From CAZYVU01 sp964651435 (GTDB taxonomy: Bacteria > Desulfobacterota > Syntrophorhabdia > Syntrophorhabdales > CAYQXL01): a stretch of DNA of 51,745 bases. Positions 7,456 to 15,928 of this stretch are shown here, in pieces. Each line of letters opens with the position of its first letter. The stretch's first letter is position 1. Below the pieces are notes generated by a model, which had not been told where the DNA came from, did no database searches, and saw only the letters and a program-made list of their open reading frames with translations. The translations under genes and the position numbers were made by a program. Location of the stretch: the NCBI GenBank assembly GCA_964651435.1, contig CAZYVU010000019.1, positions 1-51,745 on the forward strand, read 5' to 3'.

Positions 7456-8499
7456 ATGAACATTCGCCAGAGACTGGAGGAAAGGGAGAAGCATCTCTTA
7501 TCTCCCTTTGCCCAGAAGAGCAGTGAGACGCGGGGGAGGCTGAAGCCGGAGCCGGAGTGCGACATACGGCCTGCCTTCCAGCATGACCGCGACAGGATTA
7601 CCCATTCCAAGTCTTTCCGGCGCTTGAAGCATAAGACGCAGGTGTTTCTGTCGCCGGCTGGAGATCACTACAGGACCCGGCTTACTCACACGCTGGAGGT
7701 AAGCCAGATCGGGCGGACCATAGCCAAGGCTTTGTTTCTCAACGAAGACCTGGTGGAGGCCATCTGCCTTGGCCACGATCTTGGCCACACGCCCTTCGGC
7801 CATTCCGGAGAGTCGGTGCTCAACGCCATCTCCCCCGGAGGCTTCAGGCATTACGAGCAGAGCCTCAGGGTGGTGGACGTGCTGGAGCGGGAGTGGGAGG
7901 GGCTCAACCTGACCCTGGAGGTGCGGGACGGTATCGTCAGGCACTCGAAGGGAAAGGGGGAAATCGTCATTCGGGACGCCGGAGAGAGGCCCCTTACGAA
8001 AGAGGCGGAGATAGTCAGGGTGGCCGATGTGATCGCTTACATAAATCATGATATCGACGATGCCACGAGGGGGAGGGTGATCCGCGACGAGGACCTTCCC
8101 GCCGCCTGCACCGCCTTTCTGGGAAGGACGACGTCCGACAGGATCGATACGATGGTCCGGGGCGTCATAGGCAACGCCCTTGCATCGACGGACTGCCACA
8201 TCGGTTTTGGGGAAGAACTCGAATGCCACGTGGTGCGCCTTCGCGATTTTCTCTATGAGCGGGTCTACGAAAGCCCCGTCGTCCATGACGACTTCCTCAA
8301 ATGTTCGAAGATCATCAAAGACCTGTACGCATACTTTCTCGACAATCCGGCCGCCTTTCTCGCCGAGTGCGGCAGGGAGGATTTCTACGACAATCCGGCC
8401 GTCTGTGTCACCGATTTCGTGGCGAGCACGACGGACCGCTATGCCTTCAACTTGTATGAGAAGATTTTTCTGCCCATGCCCTGGAGGATTCAGGCGTGA
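7456..8499 (+). CDS. dgt: Deoxyguanosinetriphosphate triphosphohydrolase-like protein
   Basis: A 347-residue HD-superfamily enzyme. Motifs include RDRITHSKSFRRLKHKTQV, HYRTRLTHTLEVSQI and HDLGHTPFGHSGE, which supply the H...HD...D metal ligands. This is the short bacterial dGTPase-like class (about 330-380 residues) that removes triphosphate from dNTPs and is usually activated by dNTPs. Cytoplasmic; probably dNTP pool control. The start at 7456 gives the family's normal N-terminus (MNIRQRLEEREKHLLSPFA). Its downstream region enters a repeat and an assembly gap, so whether valS is co-transcribed cannot be judged. Confidence 0.9.
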   Translation: MNIRQRLEEREKHLLSPFAQKSSETRGRLKPEPECDIRPAFQHDRDRITHSKSFRRLKHKTQVFLSPAGDHYRTRLTHTLEVSQIGRTIAKALFLNEDLVEAICLGHDLGHTPFGHSGESVLNAISPGGFRHYEQSLRVVDVLEREWEGLNLTLEVRDGIVRHSKGKGEIVIRDAGERPLTKEAEIVRVADVIAYINHDIDDATRGRVIRDEDLPAACTAFLGRTTSDRIDTMVRGVIGNALASTDCHIGFGEELECHVVRLRDFLYERVYESPVVHDDFLKCSKIIKDLYAYFLDNPAAFLAECGREDFYDNPAVCVTDFVASTTDRYAFNLYEKIFLPMPWRIQA

Positions 8500-8508
8500 A
8501 GAATGACT

Positions 8509-8541
8509 GTGAGTCGTGATTCGTGAGTCGTGATTGGTGAG
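8509..8541. repeat. Heptanucleotide repeat, GTGAKTS family
   Basis: Four tandem heptads GTGAGTC, GTGATTC, GTGAGTC, GTGATTG plus a partial fifth, directly after the dGTPase gene and 22 bases before the first assembly gap. The reverse complement of the same family recurs at 18051-18071. Confidence 0.7.
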
Positions 8542-8563
8542 AAGACGGTGATATGTATTTAGT

Positions 8564-8663
8564 NNNNNNNNNNNNNNNNNNNNNNNNNNNNNNNNNNNNN
8601 NNNNNNNNNNNNNNNNNNNNNNNNNNNNNNNNNNNNNNNNNNNNNNNNNNNNNNNNNNNNNNN
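8564..8663. other. Assembly gap (100 N)
   Basis: Exactly 100 unknown bases, a standard scaffold placeholder; the true length is unknown. The remainder of 8500-8703 holds the heptad repeat on the left and the valS leader on the right, with no visible gene. Confidence 0.95.
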
Positions 8664-8703
8664 CAAATTGACGGAAGATTCGAGATAGAGGAGCTGAAGA
8701 TAG

Positions 8704-11337
8704 ATGGAAAAAGTGTATAACCCCCACAGCATAGAGGCAAGGTGGTACAAGTTCTGGATCGATGGCGGCTATTTTACGGCCGACAACGAATCGACTAAGC
8801 CGCCTTTCACGATCGTCATTCCGCCCCCGAACGTGACGGGGTCGCTCCACATGGGCCATGCGCTCAACAACACCCTACAGGACCTCATCATCCGCTACAA
8901 AAGGATGGACGGCTATAACGCCCTCTGGCTGCCCGGTACGGACCACGCGGGAATCGCGACGCAAAATGTGGTGGAGCGCGAGATTGCAAAAGAGGGCATA
9001 TCGAGGGAAGAACTGGGGCGCCAGAAGTTTATCGAGCGCGTCTGGGAGTGGAAGGAGCAATCGGGCGGCACCATCATCGAACAGCTTAAGAGGCTTGGCT
9101 GCTCCTGTGACTGGTCGCGCGAGCGCTTCACCATGGACCCGGGGCTCTCCAGGGCGGTGCGTGAGGTCTTCGTGAGGCTCTATAACGAAGGGCTTATCTA
9201 CCGCGACAACTACATCATCAACTGGTGCCCGAGGTGCAAGACGGCCCTCTCGGACCTTGAGGTGGAGCACGAAGAGACGAAGGGGTTCCTCTACCACATC
9301 AGGTACCCGCTGGCGGAGGGCGGGGAATACCTTATCGTGGCCACGACGCGGCCCGAGACCATGCTCGGAGACACGGCCGTCGCCGTCAATCCCGAGGACG
9401 TGCGTTACCGGGACCACGTGGGTAAAAAGGTTATCCTTCCCCTCGTCAACAAGGCCATCCCCGTTATCGGCGACGGATACGTGGACCTTGCATTCGGAAC
9501 GGGCGTGCTGAAGGTAACGCCGGCCCATGACCTCAACGACTTCGAGATAGGGCGCCGCCACGGTCTCGAGGTGGTCAAGGTCATGGATGACGATGGGAGA
9601 ATGAATGAGGACGCTGCGCACTTTCACGGCATGGACCGGTTTGCGTGCCGCGACGCCATCGTCGAAGAGCTCAAGAGGATGGACCTCCTGGAAAAGCTGG
9701 AGCCGTACCCCGTCGGTGTCGGTAAGTGTTACCGCTGCAAGACGGTGGTGGAGCCCTCGCTCTCCCGCCAGTGGTTTCTTCGCATGAAGCCGTTGGCAGA
9801 GCCGGCAATCGAGGCGGCGCGGCAGGAGAAGGTCAGGATCATCCCCGAGATGTGGCAGAAGGTCTACTACGAGTGGATGGAAAACATCCGCGACTGGTGC
9901 ATTTCGCGCCAGATCTGGTGGGGGCACCGGATACCCGTCTGGTACTGCGACGCCTGCAACACCACCTACGTGTCCACGGAGGACCTGACGACGTGTCAGG
10001 CCTGCGGAGGCCCGCTTCGCCAGGAATCGGATGTCCTCGACACCTGGTTCTCCTCGGGGCTCTGGCCCTTTTCCACACTGGGCTGGCCCGACGACACAAA
10101 GGACCTCAAGACCTTTTACCCCACGTCGCTCCTCATTACTGGATTCGACATCCTCTTTTTCTGGGTGGCCCGCATGATCATGATGGGACTCAAGTTCAGG
10201 GGCGAGGTCCCCTTCAGCCACGTCTATATCCACGCCCTGGTGCGGGACGCAGAGGGCAAGAAGATGAGTAAGTCGAAGGGAAACGTCATCGATCCCCTGG
10301 TGATCATCGATCAGTTCGGCACCGATGCGTTCCGCTTCACCCTGGCCATGCTTGCCGCCCAGGGGAGGGACGTGCTCCTCTCGGAAGAGCGGATCGAGGG
10401 TTCGCGGAACTTCATGAACAAGATATGGAACGCGGCCAAGCTTTCCCTCTCGCTGGTGGGCGAGAACCCGGAAACGGATGGTGCCGGGCCTTCCCCCTTT
10501 CTGCCCGACAGGTGGATTCTCTCGCGCCTCCAGAAGGTTATCGGCATTGTGCGTGAGGGCATCGAGACGTACCGCTTCAACGACGCCGCCATGGCGCTCT
10601 ACTCCTTTGTCTGGCACGAGTTCTGCGACTGGTACCTGGAGCTGATCAAGCCGAACCTGTACGGAAAGATCGAGGGCTTCGATAATGGGGCCACGCGGGC
10701 CGTGCTCCTGCGGACGCTTAAGGACATTGTGACGCTCCTCCATCCCATTATCCCGTTCATCACCGAGGAGATATACCAGCGGCTCCCCCGGAAAGAGGGG
10801 GAGACGGTCATGCTGGCCCCCTTTCCGCGTCAGGACCTGTCCCTCGTCGACGACGAGGCCGAAGAAATGATGGACATCATCATGGGCGTTGTGGAGGTGG
10901 CGAGAAACATACGGGGCGAGACGGGCATCGGCCCCAACGTAAAGATCGAGGTGGCCTTCCGGGCCGACGGGAGAGAGGCCCTGCTGAGGAGCTACGAACC
11001 TTACATACGGGAGCTTGCCAGGGCGGACCGGGTGGTCTATGTAACGGGCAAGGCGCCCGACCAGGCCGCCATAGGTCTTTACAAAGGCGTGGAAGTTTTT
11101 GTACCCTTGAAAGATCTCATCGATGTGAACCGGGAGCTGAAGCGCATCGATAAGGAGCTGGCGAAGATGGAGGAGGAGAGAAACAGGCTCATAGACAAGC
11201 TCAACAATTCCTCCTTCCGGGAAAAAGCCCCCGCCGAAGTGATTGAGAAGAACGAGAGCCGCTGCGACGAGCTGGGACAGAAGATGGAAAAGCTGGACGC
11301 GAGCAGGCGGCTCTTCATGAGCCTATCAGGAGAATAG
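8704..11337 (+). CDS. valS: Valyl-tRNA synthetase
   Basis: Class I aminoacyl-tRNA synthetase that charges tRNA-Val. The 877-residue protein has the HIGH-type motif HMGH at 49-52 after PPPNVTGSL, KMSKS at 520-524, an editing (CP1) domain between them with TTRPETMLGDTAVAV, zinc-ribbon cysteines (CPRCKT, CYRCKT, CDAC/CQAC), the anticodon domain, and a C-terminal coiled-coil arm (about 810-877) that binds the tRNA elbow. Length and order are standard. The stop is immediately followed by the start of the DUF294 gene with no gap, so the two are likely co-transcribed with the CBS gene. Confidence 0.97.
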   Translation: MEKVYNPHSIEARWYKFWIDGGYFTADNESTKPPFTIVIPPPNVTGSLHMGHALNNTLQDLIIRYKRMDGYNALWLPGTDHAGIATQNVVEREIAKEGISREELGRQKFIERVWEWKEQSGGTIIEQLKRLGCSCDWSRERFTMDPGLSRAVREVFVRLYNEGLIYRDNYIINWCPRCKTALSDLEVEHEETKGFLYHIRYPLAEGGEYLIVATTRPETMLGDTAVAVNPEDVRYRDHVGKKVILPLVNKAIPVIGDGYVDLAFGTGVLKVTPAHDLNDFEIGRRHGLEVVKVMDDDGRMNEDAAHFHGMDRFACRDAIVEELKRMDLLEKLEPYPVGVGKCYRCKTVVEPSLSRQWFLRMKPLAEPAIEAARQEKVRIIPEMWQKVYYEWMENIRDWCISRQIWWGHRIPVWYCDACNTTYVSTEDLTTCQACGGPLRQESDVLDTWFSSGLWPFSTLGWPDDTKDLKTFYPTSLLITGFDILFFWVARMIMMGLKFRGEVPFSHVYIHALVRDAEGKKMSKSKGNVIDPLVIIDQFGTDAFRFTLAMLAAQGRDVLLSEERIEGSRNFMNKIWNAAKLSLSLVGENPETDGAGPSPFLPDRWILSRLQKVIGIVREGIETYRFNDAAMALYSFVWHEFCDWYLELIKPNLYGKIEGFDNGATRAVLLRTLKDIVTLLHPIIPFITEEIYQRLPRKEGETVMLAPFPRQDLSLVDDEAEEMMDIIMGVVEVARNIRGETGIGPNVKIEVAFRADGREALLRSYEPYIRELARADRVVYVTGKAPDQAAIGLYKGVEVFVPLKDLIDVNRELKRIDKELAKMEEERNRLIDKLNNSSFREKAPAEVIEKNESRCDELGQKMEKLDASRRLFMSLSGE

Positions 11338-12558
11338 ATGGCCCTTAACCTTTCCATGGTGGAGTCGTTTGTCGCCGAATACAAAGACATGCTCGGCGAC
11401 AAGACGCTCCTTCGGGGTGACCGTTACAGGGTGCTGGCGGAGCTGGGAGAGAAGCTTCAGTCGGCGCTGAAAGACTACGAAGCCTTCGAAGCCGAGCTGG
11501 CCTCGCTCATCCTTCACAGGATCGATACGGCCGTCTCCTTTGACGAGCTGCTCGAATGCCATCGCAGGGCCATCGCAGGCGTAGAAAACTTCTTCATGGA
11601 AGAGGACTCCGTTGTCGATGTGCATGACCTCTTCCGCATCATACGGGATGCCGTTACCATTCGGATCCTTCGGCTCGTGGAAGAGGAGATGGTGCAAGAG
11701 GGCCTGGGCCGACCGCCGGTCGACTATGTCTGGGCGGGCCTGGGCAGCGAGGGGCGAGACGAACAGACGCTCGTTACGGACCAGGACAACATGATTGTCT
11801 ACGACGTGGCCCGGGATGGCACTGATACGGAAAAGTATTTCGAGATTTTCGCACAGAAGGCCACCGACAGGCTCCACGATGTAGGTTTCGAGCGGTGCAA
11901 AGGCGGCGTCATGCCCTCCTTTGCCAAGTGGAGGGGGACCATAGAGGATTGGCGGCTCCGGCTGGAAGAACGGATGATCTATGACCGGGGGAGCTTTGAA
12001 TCACTCGACATCATTATCTTTACCGATGCCAGGCCCATATACGGCAACAGGAGGCTCCTCAAGGAGCTGATGGACCAGTTCTTTCTCAAGCTGACGGAGA
12101 ACAAGCACGTAATGAAGGATTTTATCGAATCTGCCGTGCTCATGCCCACGGCGCTCACGTTCTTCGGGAATTTCAAGACGGAGAAGGAGGGTCCCAACGA
12201 GGGCAAGGTGAACATCAAGCTGATGGGCTGGGCGCCGCTCATTCTGTCGGTCCGTATGGCCTCGCTTGTCAACGGCATCTTTGAGACCAATACGCTGAAG
12301 AGGATCAGGCTGCTTAGGGCCCAGAACGTGATCAAGAAGGAGATGGAGGCGGAGCTTATCGAAGCCTACCTCACCTTTGTCAGATTCAGGATCACGAACC
12401 AGATCAACGCCCGGAGCGAAAACATCCCCAGCACCAGCTTCGTCGACCCCGGACTTTTCGGCCCCGAAGGCATGGACAGGCTTCGGAAGGCGATGCGGTC
12501 CGTTGAAGCGTTCCAGAAGTATATTCAGGAGACACTGCTCTTTGGGCAGCCTTTATAG
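11338..12558 (+). CDS. DUF294 putative nucleotidyltransferase
   Basis: A 406-residue protein with the motif GLGSEGRDEQTLVTDQDN at 134-151, in which GS and D.D are the signature of the GlnD-like DUF294 nucleotidyltransferase domain. A C-terminal helical DUF294_C substrate-binding domain follows (about 270-400). In many bacteria this pair is preceded in the same polypeptide by cyclic-nucleotide-binding and CBS domains. Here residues 1-100 are a helical region without a recognisable CBS pair, and a free CBS protein is encoded nine bases downstream. The substrate is unknown; protein or nucleotide modification in signalling is plausible. Confidence 0.85.
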   Translation: MALNLSMVESFVAEYKDMLGDKTLLRGDRYRVLAELGEKLQSALKDYEAFEAELASLILHRIDTAVSFDELLECHRRAIAGVENFFMEEDSVVDVHDLFRIIRDAVTIRILRLVEEEMVQEGLGRPPVDYVWAGLGSEGRDEQTLVTDQDNMIVYDVARDGTDTEKYFEIFAQKATDRLHDVGFERCKGGVMPSFAKWRGTIEDWRLRLEERMIYDRGSFESLDIIIFTDARPIYGNRRLLKELMDQFFLKLTENKHVMKDFIESAVLMPTALTFFGNFKTEKEGPNEGKVNIKLMGWAPLILSVRMASLVNGIFETNTLKRIRLLRAQNVIKKEMEAELIEAYLTFVRFRITNQINARSENIPSTSFVDPGLFGPEGMDRLRKAMRSVEAFQKYIQETLLFGQPL

Positions 12559-12567
12559 GGAGGATGC

Positions 12568-12939
12568 ATGAAAGTTGTGGAGCTTATGAATAAGGACGTC
12601 GTAACGTGCCACCCGTCGGAGATGGTGAGTACGATCATCAACAAGTTTGAGCTTTTCGGAATCACGGGCATGCCGGTGGTGGAGAAGGGAAAGATCGTCG
12701 GTATTGTCAGCCAGAGCGATATCCTGAAGAAGCTGAAGGGCGGCTCGGTGGCCGAGATGACGGTGAAAGACGTCATGGTTGCCGATGTGGTCACTGCTGC
12801 GCCCACGGAATCGGTCGTGGCCGTGGCGCGCCTCATGATCGACAACAAGATCAACCGCGTGCCCATAGTGGACAGCGACCGGGTGGTGGGCATCGTAACG
12901 AGGGGGGACATTATAAAGGCTGTGGCCGAGTGCGGGTGA
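12568..12939 (+). CDS. Stand-alone CBS-pair protein
   Basis: The 123-residue product is two CBS motifs and little else: MKVVELMNKDVVTCHP...GITGMPVVEKGKIVGIVSQSDI and TVKDVMVADVVTAAP...KINRVPIVDSDRVVGIVTRGDI. CBS pairs bind adenosyl ligands such as AMP or ATP and regulate a partner protein. It follows the DUF294 gene by nine bases with a textbook ribosome site (GGGAGG, ATG), so the two likely act together as separate parts of what is usually a fused protein. Cytoplasmic. Confidence 0.9.
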   Translation: MKVVELMNKDVVTCHPSEMVSTIINKFELFGITGMPVVEKGKIVGIVSQSDILKKLKGGSVAEMTVKDVMVADVVTAAPTESVVAVARLMIDNKINRVPIVDSDRVVGIVTRGDIIKAVAECG

Positions 12940-12950
12940 GGCGCTGCGCG

Positions 12951-13212
12951 AGTTCGGAGTGGTGATAGTTCGGAGTTCGGAGTTGGGAGTTCGGAGNNNN
13001 NNNNNNNNNNNNNNNNNNNNNNNNNNNNNNNNNNNNNNNNNNNNNNNNNNNNNNNNNNNNNNNNNNNNNNNNNNNNNNNNNNNNNNNNNNNNNNNNGGAG
13101 TGGTGATAGTTCGGAGTTCGGAGTTGGGAGTTCGGAGGGAAGACAAGAGGGGGAGAAACGGGGAAGAAGTTCGGAGTTGGGAGTTCGGAGTTCGGAGTGG
13201 TGATAGTTCGGA
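12951..13212. repeat. AGTTCGG heptad repeat block spanning the second gap
   Basis: Heptads AGTTCGG, AGTTCGG, AGTTGGG, AGTTCGG with the linker AGTGGTGAT occur on both sides of the gap. The 41 bases ending at 12996 are identical to the 41 bases starting at 13097. A third block lies at 13168-13195 and a single unit at 13205-13211. The intergenic stretch 12940-13487 contains only such repeats, the gap, a dispersed motif and a short tandem array. The few open frames through it, some crossing the N run, have no protein-like composition. Confidence 0.8.
12997..13096. other. Assembly gap (100 N) between identical 41-base ends
   Basis: A placeholder of exactly 100 N. Because the flanks are identical, the gap is either a collapsed longer repeat array or two contig ends that actually overlap, with little or no sequence missing. 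Confidence 0.95.
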
Positions 13213-13296
13213 GTGAAGACGGGAGCTGGAGAATGCCCCGGCCGAAGGAGTTTTTTGCGAGTCGCGCCTTGGAGCGCGTCCGAGGCGGCGACTGAA

Positions 13297-13312
13297 GCAG
13301 GGAGCAAAACAG
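13297..13312. repeat. Dispersed intergenic motif, copy 2
   Basis: Same 16 bases GCAGGGAGCAAAACAG as at 1464-1479, again followed a few bases later by TCCGG. Upstream of it lies a GC-rich stretch, GAGTCGCGCCTTGGAGCGCG, which can form a small hairpin. Confidence 0.5.
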
Positions 13313-13420
13313 CGTTCCGGTGGGGATGGGAGTTGGGTTAGGCGGTAAAGACGGTAAATAAGTGAATGAGTGATTGAGTAAATAATTGGGAAATGGGAAG
13401 CGGATGCTGGATTTGCTGGA

Positions 13421-13456
13421 AACCAGACAAACCAGACAAACCAGACAAACCAAACA
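13421..13456. repeat. Nine-base tandem repeat AAACCAGAC
   Basis: Three perfect copies and one imperfect copy (AAACCAAAC) of a nine-base unit, about 30 bases before gatC. A looser period-eight stretch (AGTGAATG, AGTGATTG, AGTAAATA) precedes it at 13361-13384. Both are outside coding sequence. Confidence 0.7.
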
Positions 13457-13487
13457 ACGCCCTTGATATACGACGGAAGGTGAGTGA

Positions 13488-13781
13488 ATGAAGATAACGC
13501 GAGAGACCGTGGAATACGTCGCCCATCTGGCGCGACTCGAGCTGGAGCCGGAGGAGGTAGACCAGTACACGCAGCAGGTTGATAAGATACTGGAGCACAT
13601 GGATGTTCTGAACGGCCTGGACACCGAAGGCATAGAGCCGACAAGCCACGCCATTCCCATACCCTGCGTGATGCGGGCCGACGAGGTTCGGCCCTCTTTC
13701 GATACAAGGGCCTCCCTGCAGAACGCGCCGGGGGGGAAGGGGTCTTTCTTCAAGGTCCCGCCTGTCATAGAGGTTGAGTGA
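13488..13781 (+). CDS. gatC: Asp-tRNA(Asn)/Glu-tRNA(Gln) amidotransferase subunit C
   Basis: The 97-residue GatC belt subunit holds GatA and GatB together in the transamidation of misacylated tRNA. The sequence MKITRETVEYVAHLARLELEPEE and the C-terminal RADEVRPSF pattern are diagnostic. The ATG is preceded by GGAAGG at a slightly long spacing. The stop overlaps the earliest gatA start (GTGA). gatB is not adjacent; a separate location is usual. Confidence 0.95.
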   Translation: MKITRETVEYVAHLARLELEPEEVDQYTQQVDKILEHMDVLNGLDTEGIEPTSHAIPIPCVMRADEVRPSFDTRASLQNAPGGKGSFFKVPPVIEVE

Positions 13782-15262
13782 TCATGGAGGGGGCGGCTGT
13801 GTCAAACATTCTGGACAAGACCATAGTGGAACTGAACGAGATGCTGAGGAAGGGCGAGCTCACCTCGAAGGAGCTGACCGAATACTACCTCGGGCGCGTC
13901 GCCCGGTTCGACGGGGAAATCAAGGCCTACCTGAGAACGACGGATGAGATGGCCTTGACGTCGGCCCATGAGGCCGACGGGGGCTTTGCCTCCGGCGCCG
14001 GGGGTGCCCTGCAGGGCATACCTTTCGGGATGAAAGACATCTTTTGCACCCTCGGGGTGGAGACGACCTGTGCGTCACAAATTCTCAAGGGTTTTGTGCC
14101 GCCCTACGACGCGACGGTGGTGAGGAAGCTGAAGGAGGGGGGCTACGTTCACCTGGGCAGGCTGAACATGGATGAGTTTGCCATGGGTTCGTCGACGGAG
14201 AACTCGTCCTTCCATACAACGAAGAATCCCTGGGACCTAAGCCGCATACCCGGGGGATCGAGCGGCGGCTCTGCGGCAGCCGTGGCTGCGGGGCTCTGTG
14301 TCGCCGCCCTGGGCACCGACACGGGCGGCTCCATCCGCCAGCCCGCCAGCCTCTGCGGTGTCGTGGGTATGAAGCCGACCTACGGCCGGGTATCGCGATA
14401 CGGGCTCATTGCCTTTGCCTCTTCGCTGGACCAGATCGGCCCCTTGACCCGTTCAGTGTCGGACTGCGCTACGGTGCTCGGCGCCATCGCGGGACACGAT
14501 GCCCTCGACTCGACGTCCATCCCGCAAGGGGTGCCGGACTACCTTTCCTTCCTCGGGCGGGATATCAAGGGCCTTAGAATAGGCAAACCGAAGGAGTACT
14601 TCATCGAGGGCATAGAGCCCGACGTGAGGGCGGCCGTGGAGGAGGGCTTGCGGGTGCTGGAGCGCCGGGGCGCCGTTATCGTCGACCTGAGCCTGCCCCA
14701 CACGGAATATGCGGTGGCAACGTACTACATTGTCTGCACGGCCGAGGCATCGTCCAACCTTGCCCGGTACGACGGCGTCAAATACGGGCTGCGCGTTGAC
14801 GGCAAGGACATCATCGATATGTACAAGCGGTCGCGGTATGCCGGGTTCGGGAAAGAGGTGAAGCGCCGCATCATTCTCGGCACCTACGTGCTGTCGTCGG
14901 GGTACTATGATGCGTACTACCGCAAGGCGGGCAAGGTCCGGACCCTGATCCGCCGTGATTTCGACGAGGCCTTCAAGTCCTGCGACGTGGTCATGACCCC
15001 CGTGTCTCCCACGACGGCCTTCAAGGTGGGGGAAAAGGCCGAGGACCCGTTGACGATGTACCTTTCCGACATCTTTACCATTCCTGTCAACCTTGCCGGA
15101 CTTCCGGCCATGTCCGTGCCCTGCGGCTTTGACGGCTCGGGCCTGCCCGTCGGCCTCCAGATCATAGGGCAACCGCTCGACGAGGGAAGAATGCTGCAGG
15201 CTGCCTATGTGCTTGAGAGCGAGGCAAAGGTGCAGAAGATTCCCCAACGATACCGTGATTGA
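13778..15262 (+). CDS. gatA: Asp-tRNA(Asn)/Glu-tRNA(Gln) amidotransferase subunit A
   Basis: Amidase-signature subunit that releases ammonia from glutamine for the GatCAB complex. It has the Ser-cisSer-Lys triad region: PFGMKDIF gives the lysine, and GGSSGGSAAAVAAGL and DTGGSIRQPASLCG give the serines. Length is normal (about 485-494). The frame opens at GTG 13778, overlapping the gatC stop, but a GTG at 13799 has a better ribosome site (GGAGGGG, six bases) and would give the family-like N-terminus MSNILDKTIVELNEML, so the true start may be 13799. It overlaps the uracil-DNA glycosylase start at its 3' end. Confidence 0.95.
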   Translation: MIMEGAAVSNILDKTIVELNEMLRKGELTSKELTEYYLGRVARFDGEIKAYLRTTDEMALTSAHEADGGFASGAGGALQGIPFGMKDIFCTLGVETTCASQILKGFVPPYDATVVRKLKEGGYVHLGRLNMDEFAMGSSTENSSFHTTKNPWDLSRIPGGSSGGSAAAVAAGLCVAALGTDTGGSIRQPASLCGVVGMKPTYGRVSRYGLIAFASSLDQIGPLTRSVSDCATVLGAIAGHDALDSTSIPQGVPDYLSFLGRDIKGLRIGKPKEYFIEGIEPDVRAAVEEGLRVLERRGAVIVDLSLPHTEYAVATYYIVCTAEASSNLARYDGVKYGLRVDGKDIIDMYKRSRYAGFGKEVKRRIILGTYVLSSGYYDAYYRKAGKVRTLIRRDFDEAFKSCDVVMTPVSPTTAFKVGEKAEDPLTMYLSDIFTIPVNLAGLPAMSVPCGFDGSGLPVGLQIIGQPLDEGRMLQAAYVLESEAKVQKIPQRYRD

Positions 15263-15887
15263 CATCGATCCGAGGCGTTTCCTGGCGGCCCTCAGGGACA
15301 TGGGGATCGAATCCGTGCTTTGCCGTGCCCGAGACGAGGAGTCGGACCTGCCCGTGCTTCGCAAGGAGGCAAAGGCGTGCACCCGATGCAGCCTCGCCGG
15401 CACGCGGCGCCACGTTGTTTTCGGCGAGGGAAGCCCCAACGCCGAGCTGGTATTTGTGGGCGAAGCGCCCGGCGAAGAGGAAGACGCACGCGGAAGGCCC
15501 TTTGTGGGCAAGGCTGGCAAGCTGCTGGACCGCATGATAGCACAGATCGGGCTGACCCGCGACGAGGTCTATATTTGCAACGTCCTCAAGTGCCGTCCGC
15601 CCAACAACAGGGATCCCGAACCGCTGGAGGTTGAGGCGTGTAAGGCGTACCTTTCGGGGCAGCTCGCGTCCATCGACCCCAAGGTCGTATGCACCCTGGG
15701 CCGGCACGCATACAACACCCTCCTCGGTGTAGACGAGAGAATTACCCACGTTCGCGGGCAGGTGACGGGCTACGGCAGGTCCCTTCTCCTTCCGACGTAC
15801 CATCCGTCCTTCCTCCTAAGAAATCCCGAGCGCATGGGAGAGGCCATGGAAGACATGGACCGCCTCCGGCAACTTTTAAGGGACTGA
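15255..15887 (+). CDS. Uracil-DNA glycosylase, iron-sulfur family (type 4-like)
   Basis: Removes uracil from DNA in base-excision repair. The 210-residue protein carries the motif GEAPGEEEDARGRPFVGKAG (active site), CNVLKCRPPNNRDP, and LPTYHPSFLLRN near the C-terminus. Cysteines in ACTRCSL and in CNVLKC...C positions are suited to the [4Fe-4S] cluster known for this family. The GTG at 15255 overlaps gatA by eight bases and gives MIDIDPRRFL; an earlier in-frame ATG at 15207 lies well inside gatA and adds a basic, non-family leader. Found in many thermophiles and anaerobes. The link with gatA is only positional. Confidence 0.9.
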   Translation: MIDIDPRRFLAALRDMGIESVLCRARDEESDLPVLRKEAKACTRCSLAGTRRHVVFGEGSPNAELVFVGEAPGEEEDARGRPFVGKAGKLLDRMIAQIGLTRDEVYICNVLKCRPPNNRDPEPLEVEACKAYLSGQLASIDPKVVCTLGRHAYNTLLGVDERITHVRGQVTGYGRSLLLPTYHPSFLLRNPERMGEAMEDMDRLRQLLRD

Positions 15888-15928
15888 ACCGCCTTTTTGT
15901 GCTACTCTATAAGAGGGAGGAAAGTCAT

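Noticed and set aside
7498..8859. 453-codon minus-strand frame running through the first N gap
   Set aside because: It is antisense to dgt and valS and crosses unknown bases; a shadow of real codons.
8875..10743. 622-codon minus-strand frame opposite valS
   Set aside because: Mirror of GC-rich codon positions in valS; no motif, no ribosome site.
12951..13212. Possible CRISPR array
   Set aside because: Units are seven bases and directly adjacent, without unique spacers of constant length; no cas genes nearby.
12525..13768. Minus-strand frames through the repeat block and second gap
   Set aside because: They translate as monotonous repeats such as SELRTPNSEL, which is the heptad DNA repeat read as protein, and they cross 100 N.
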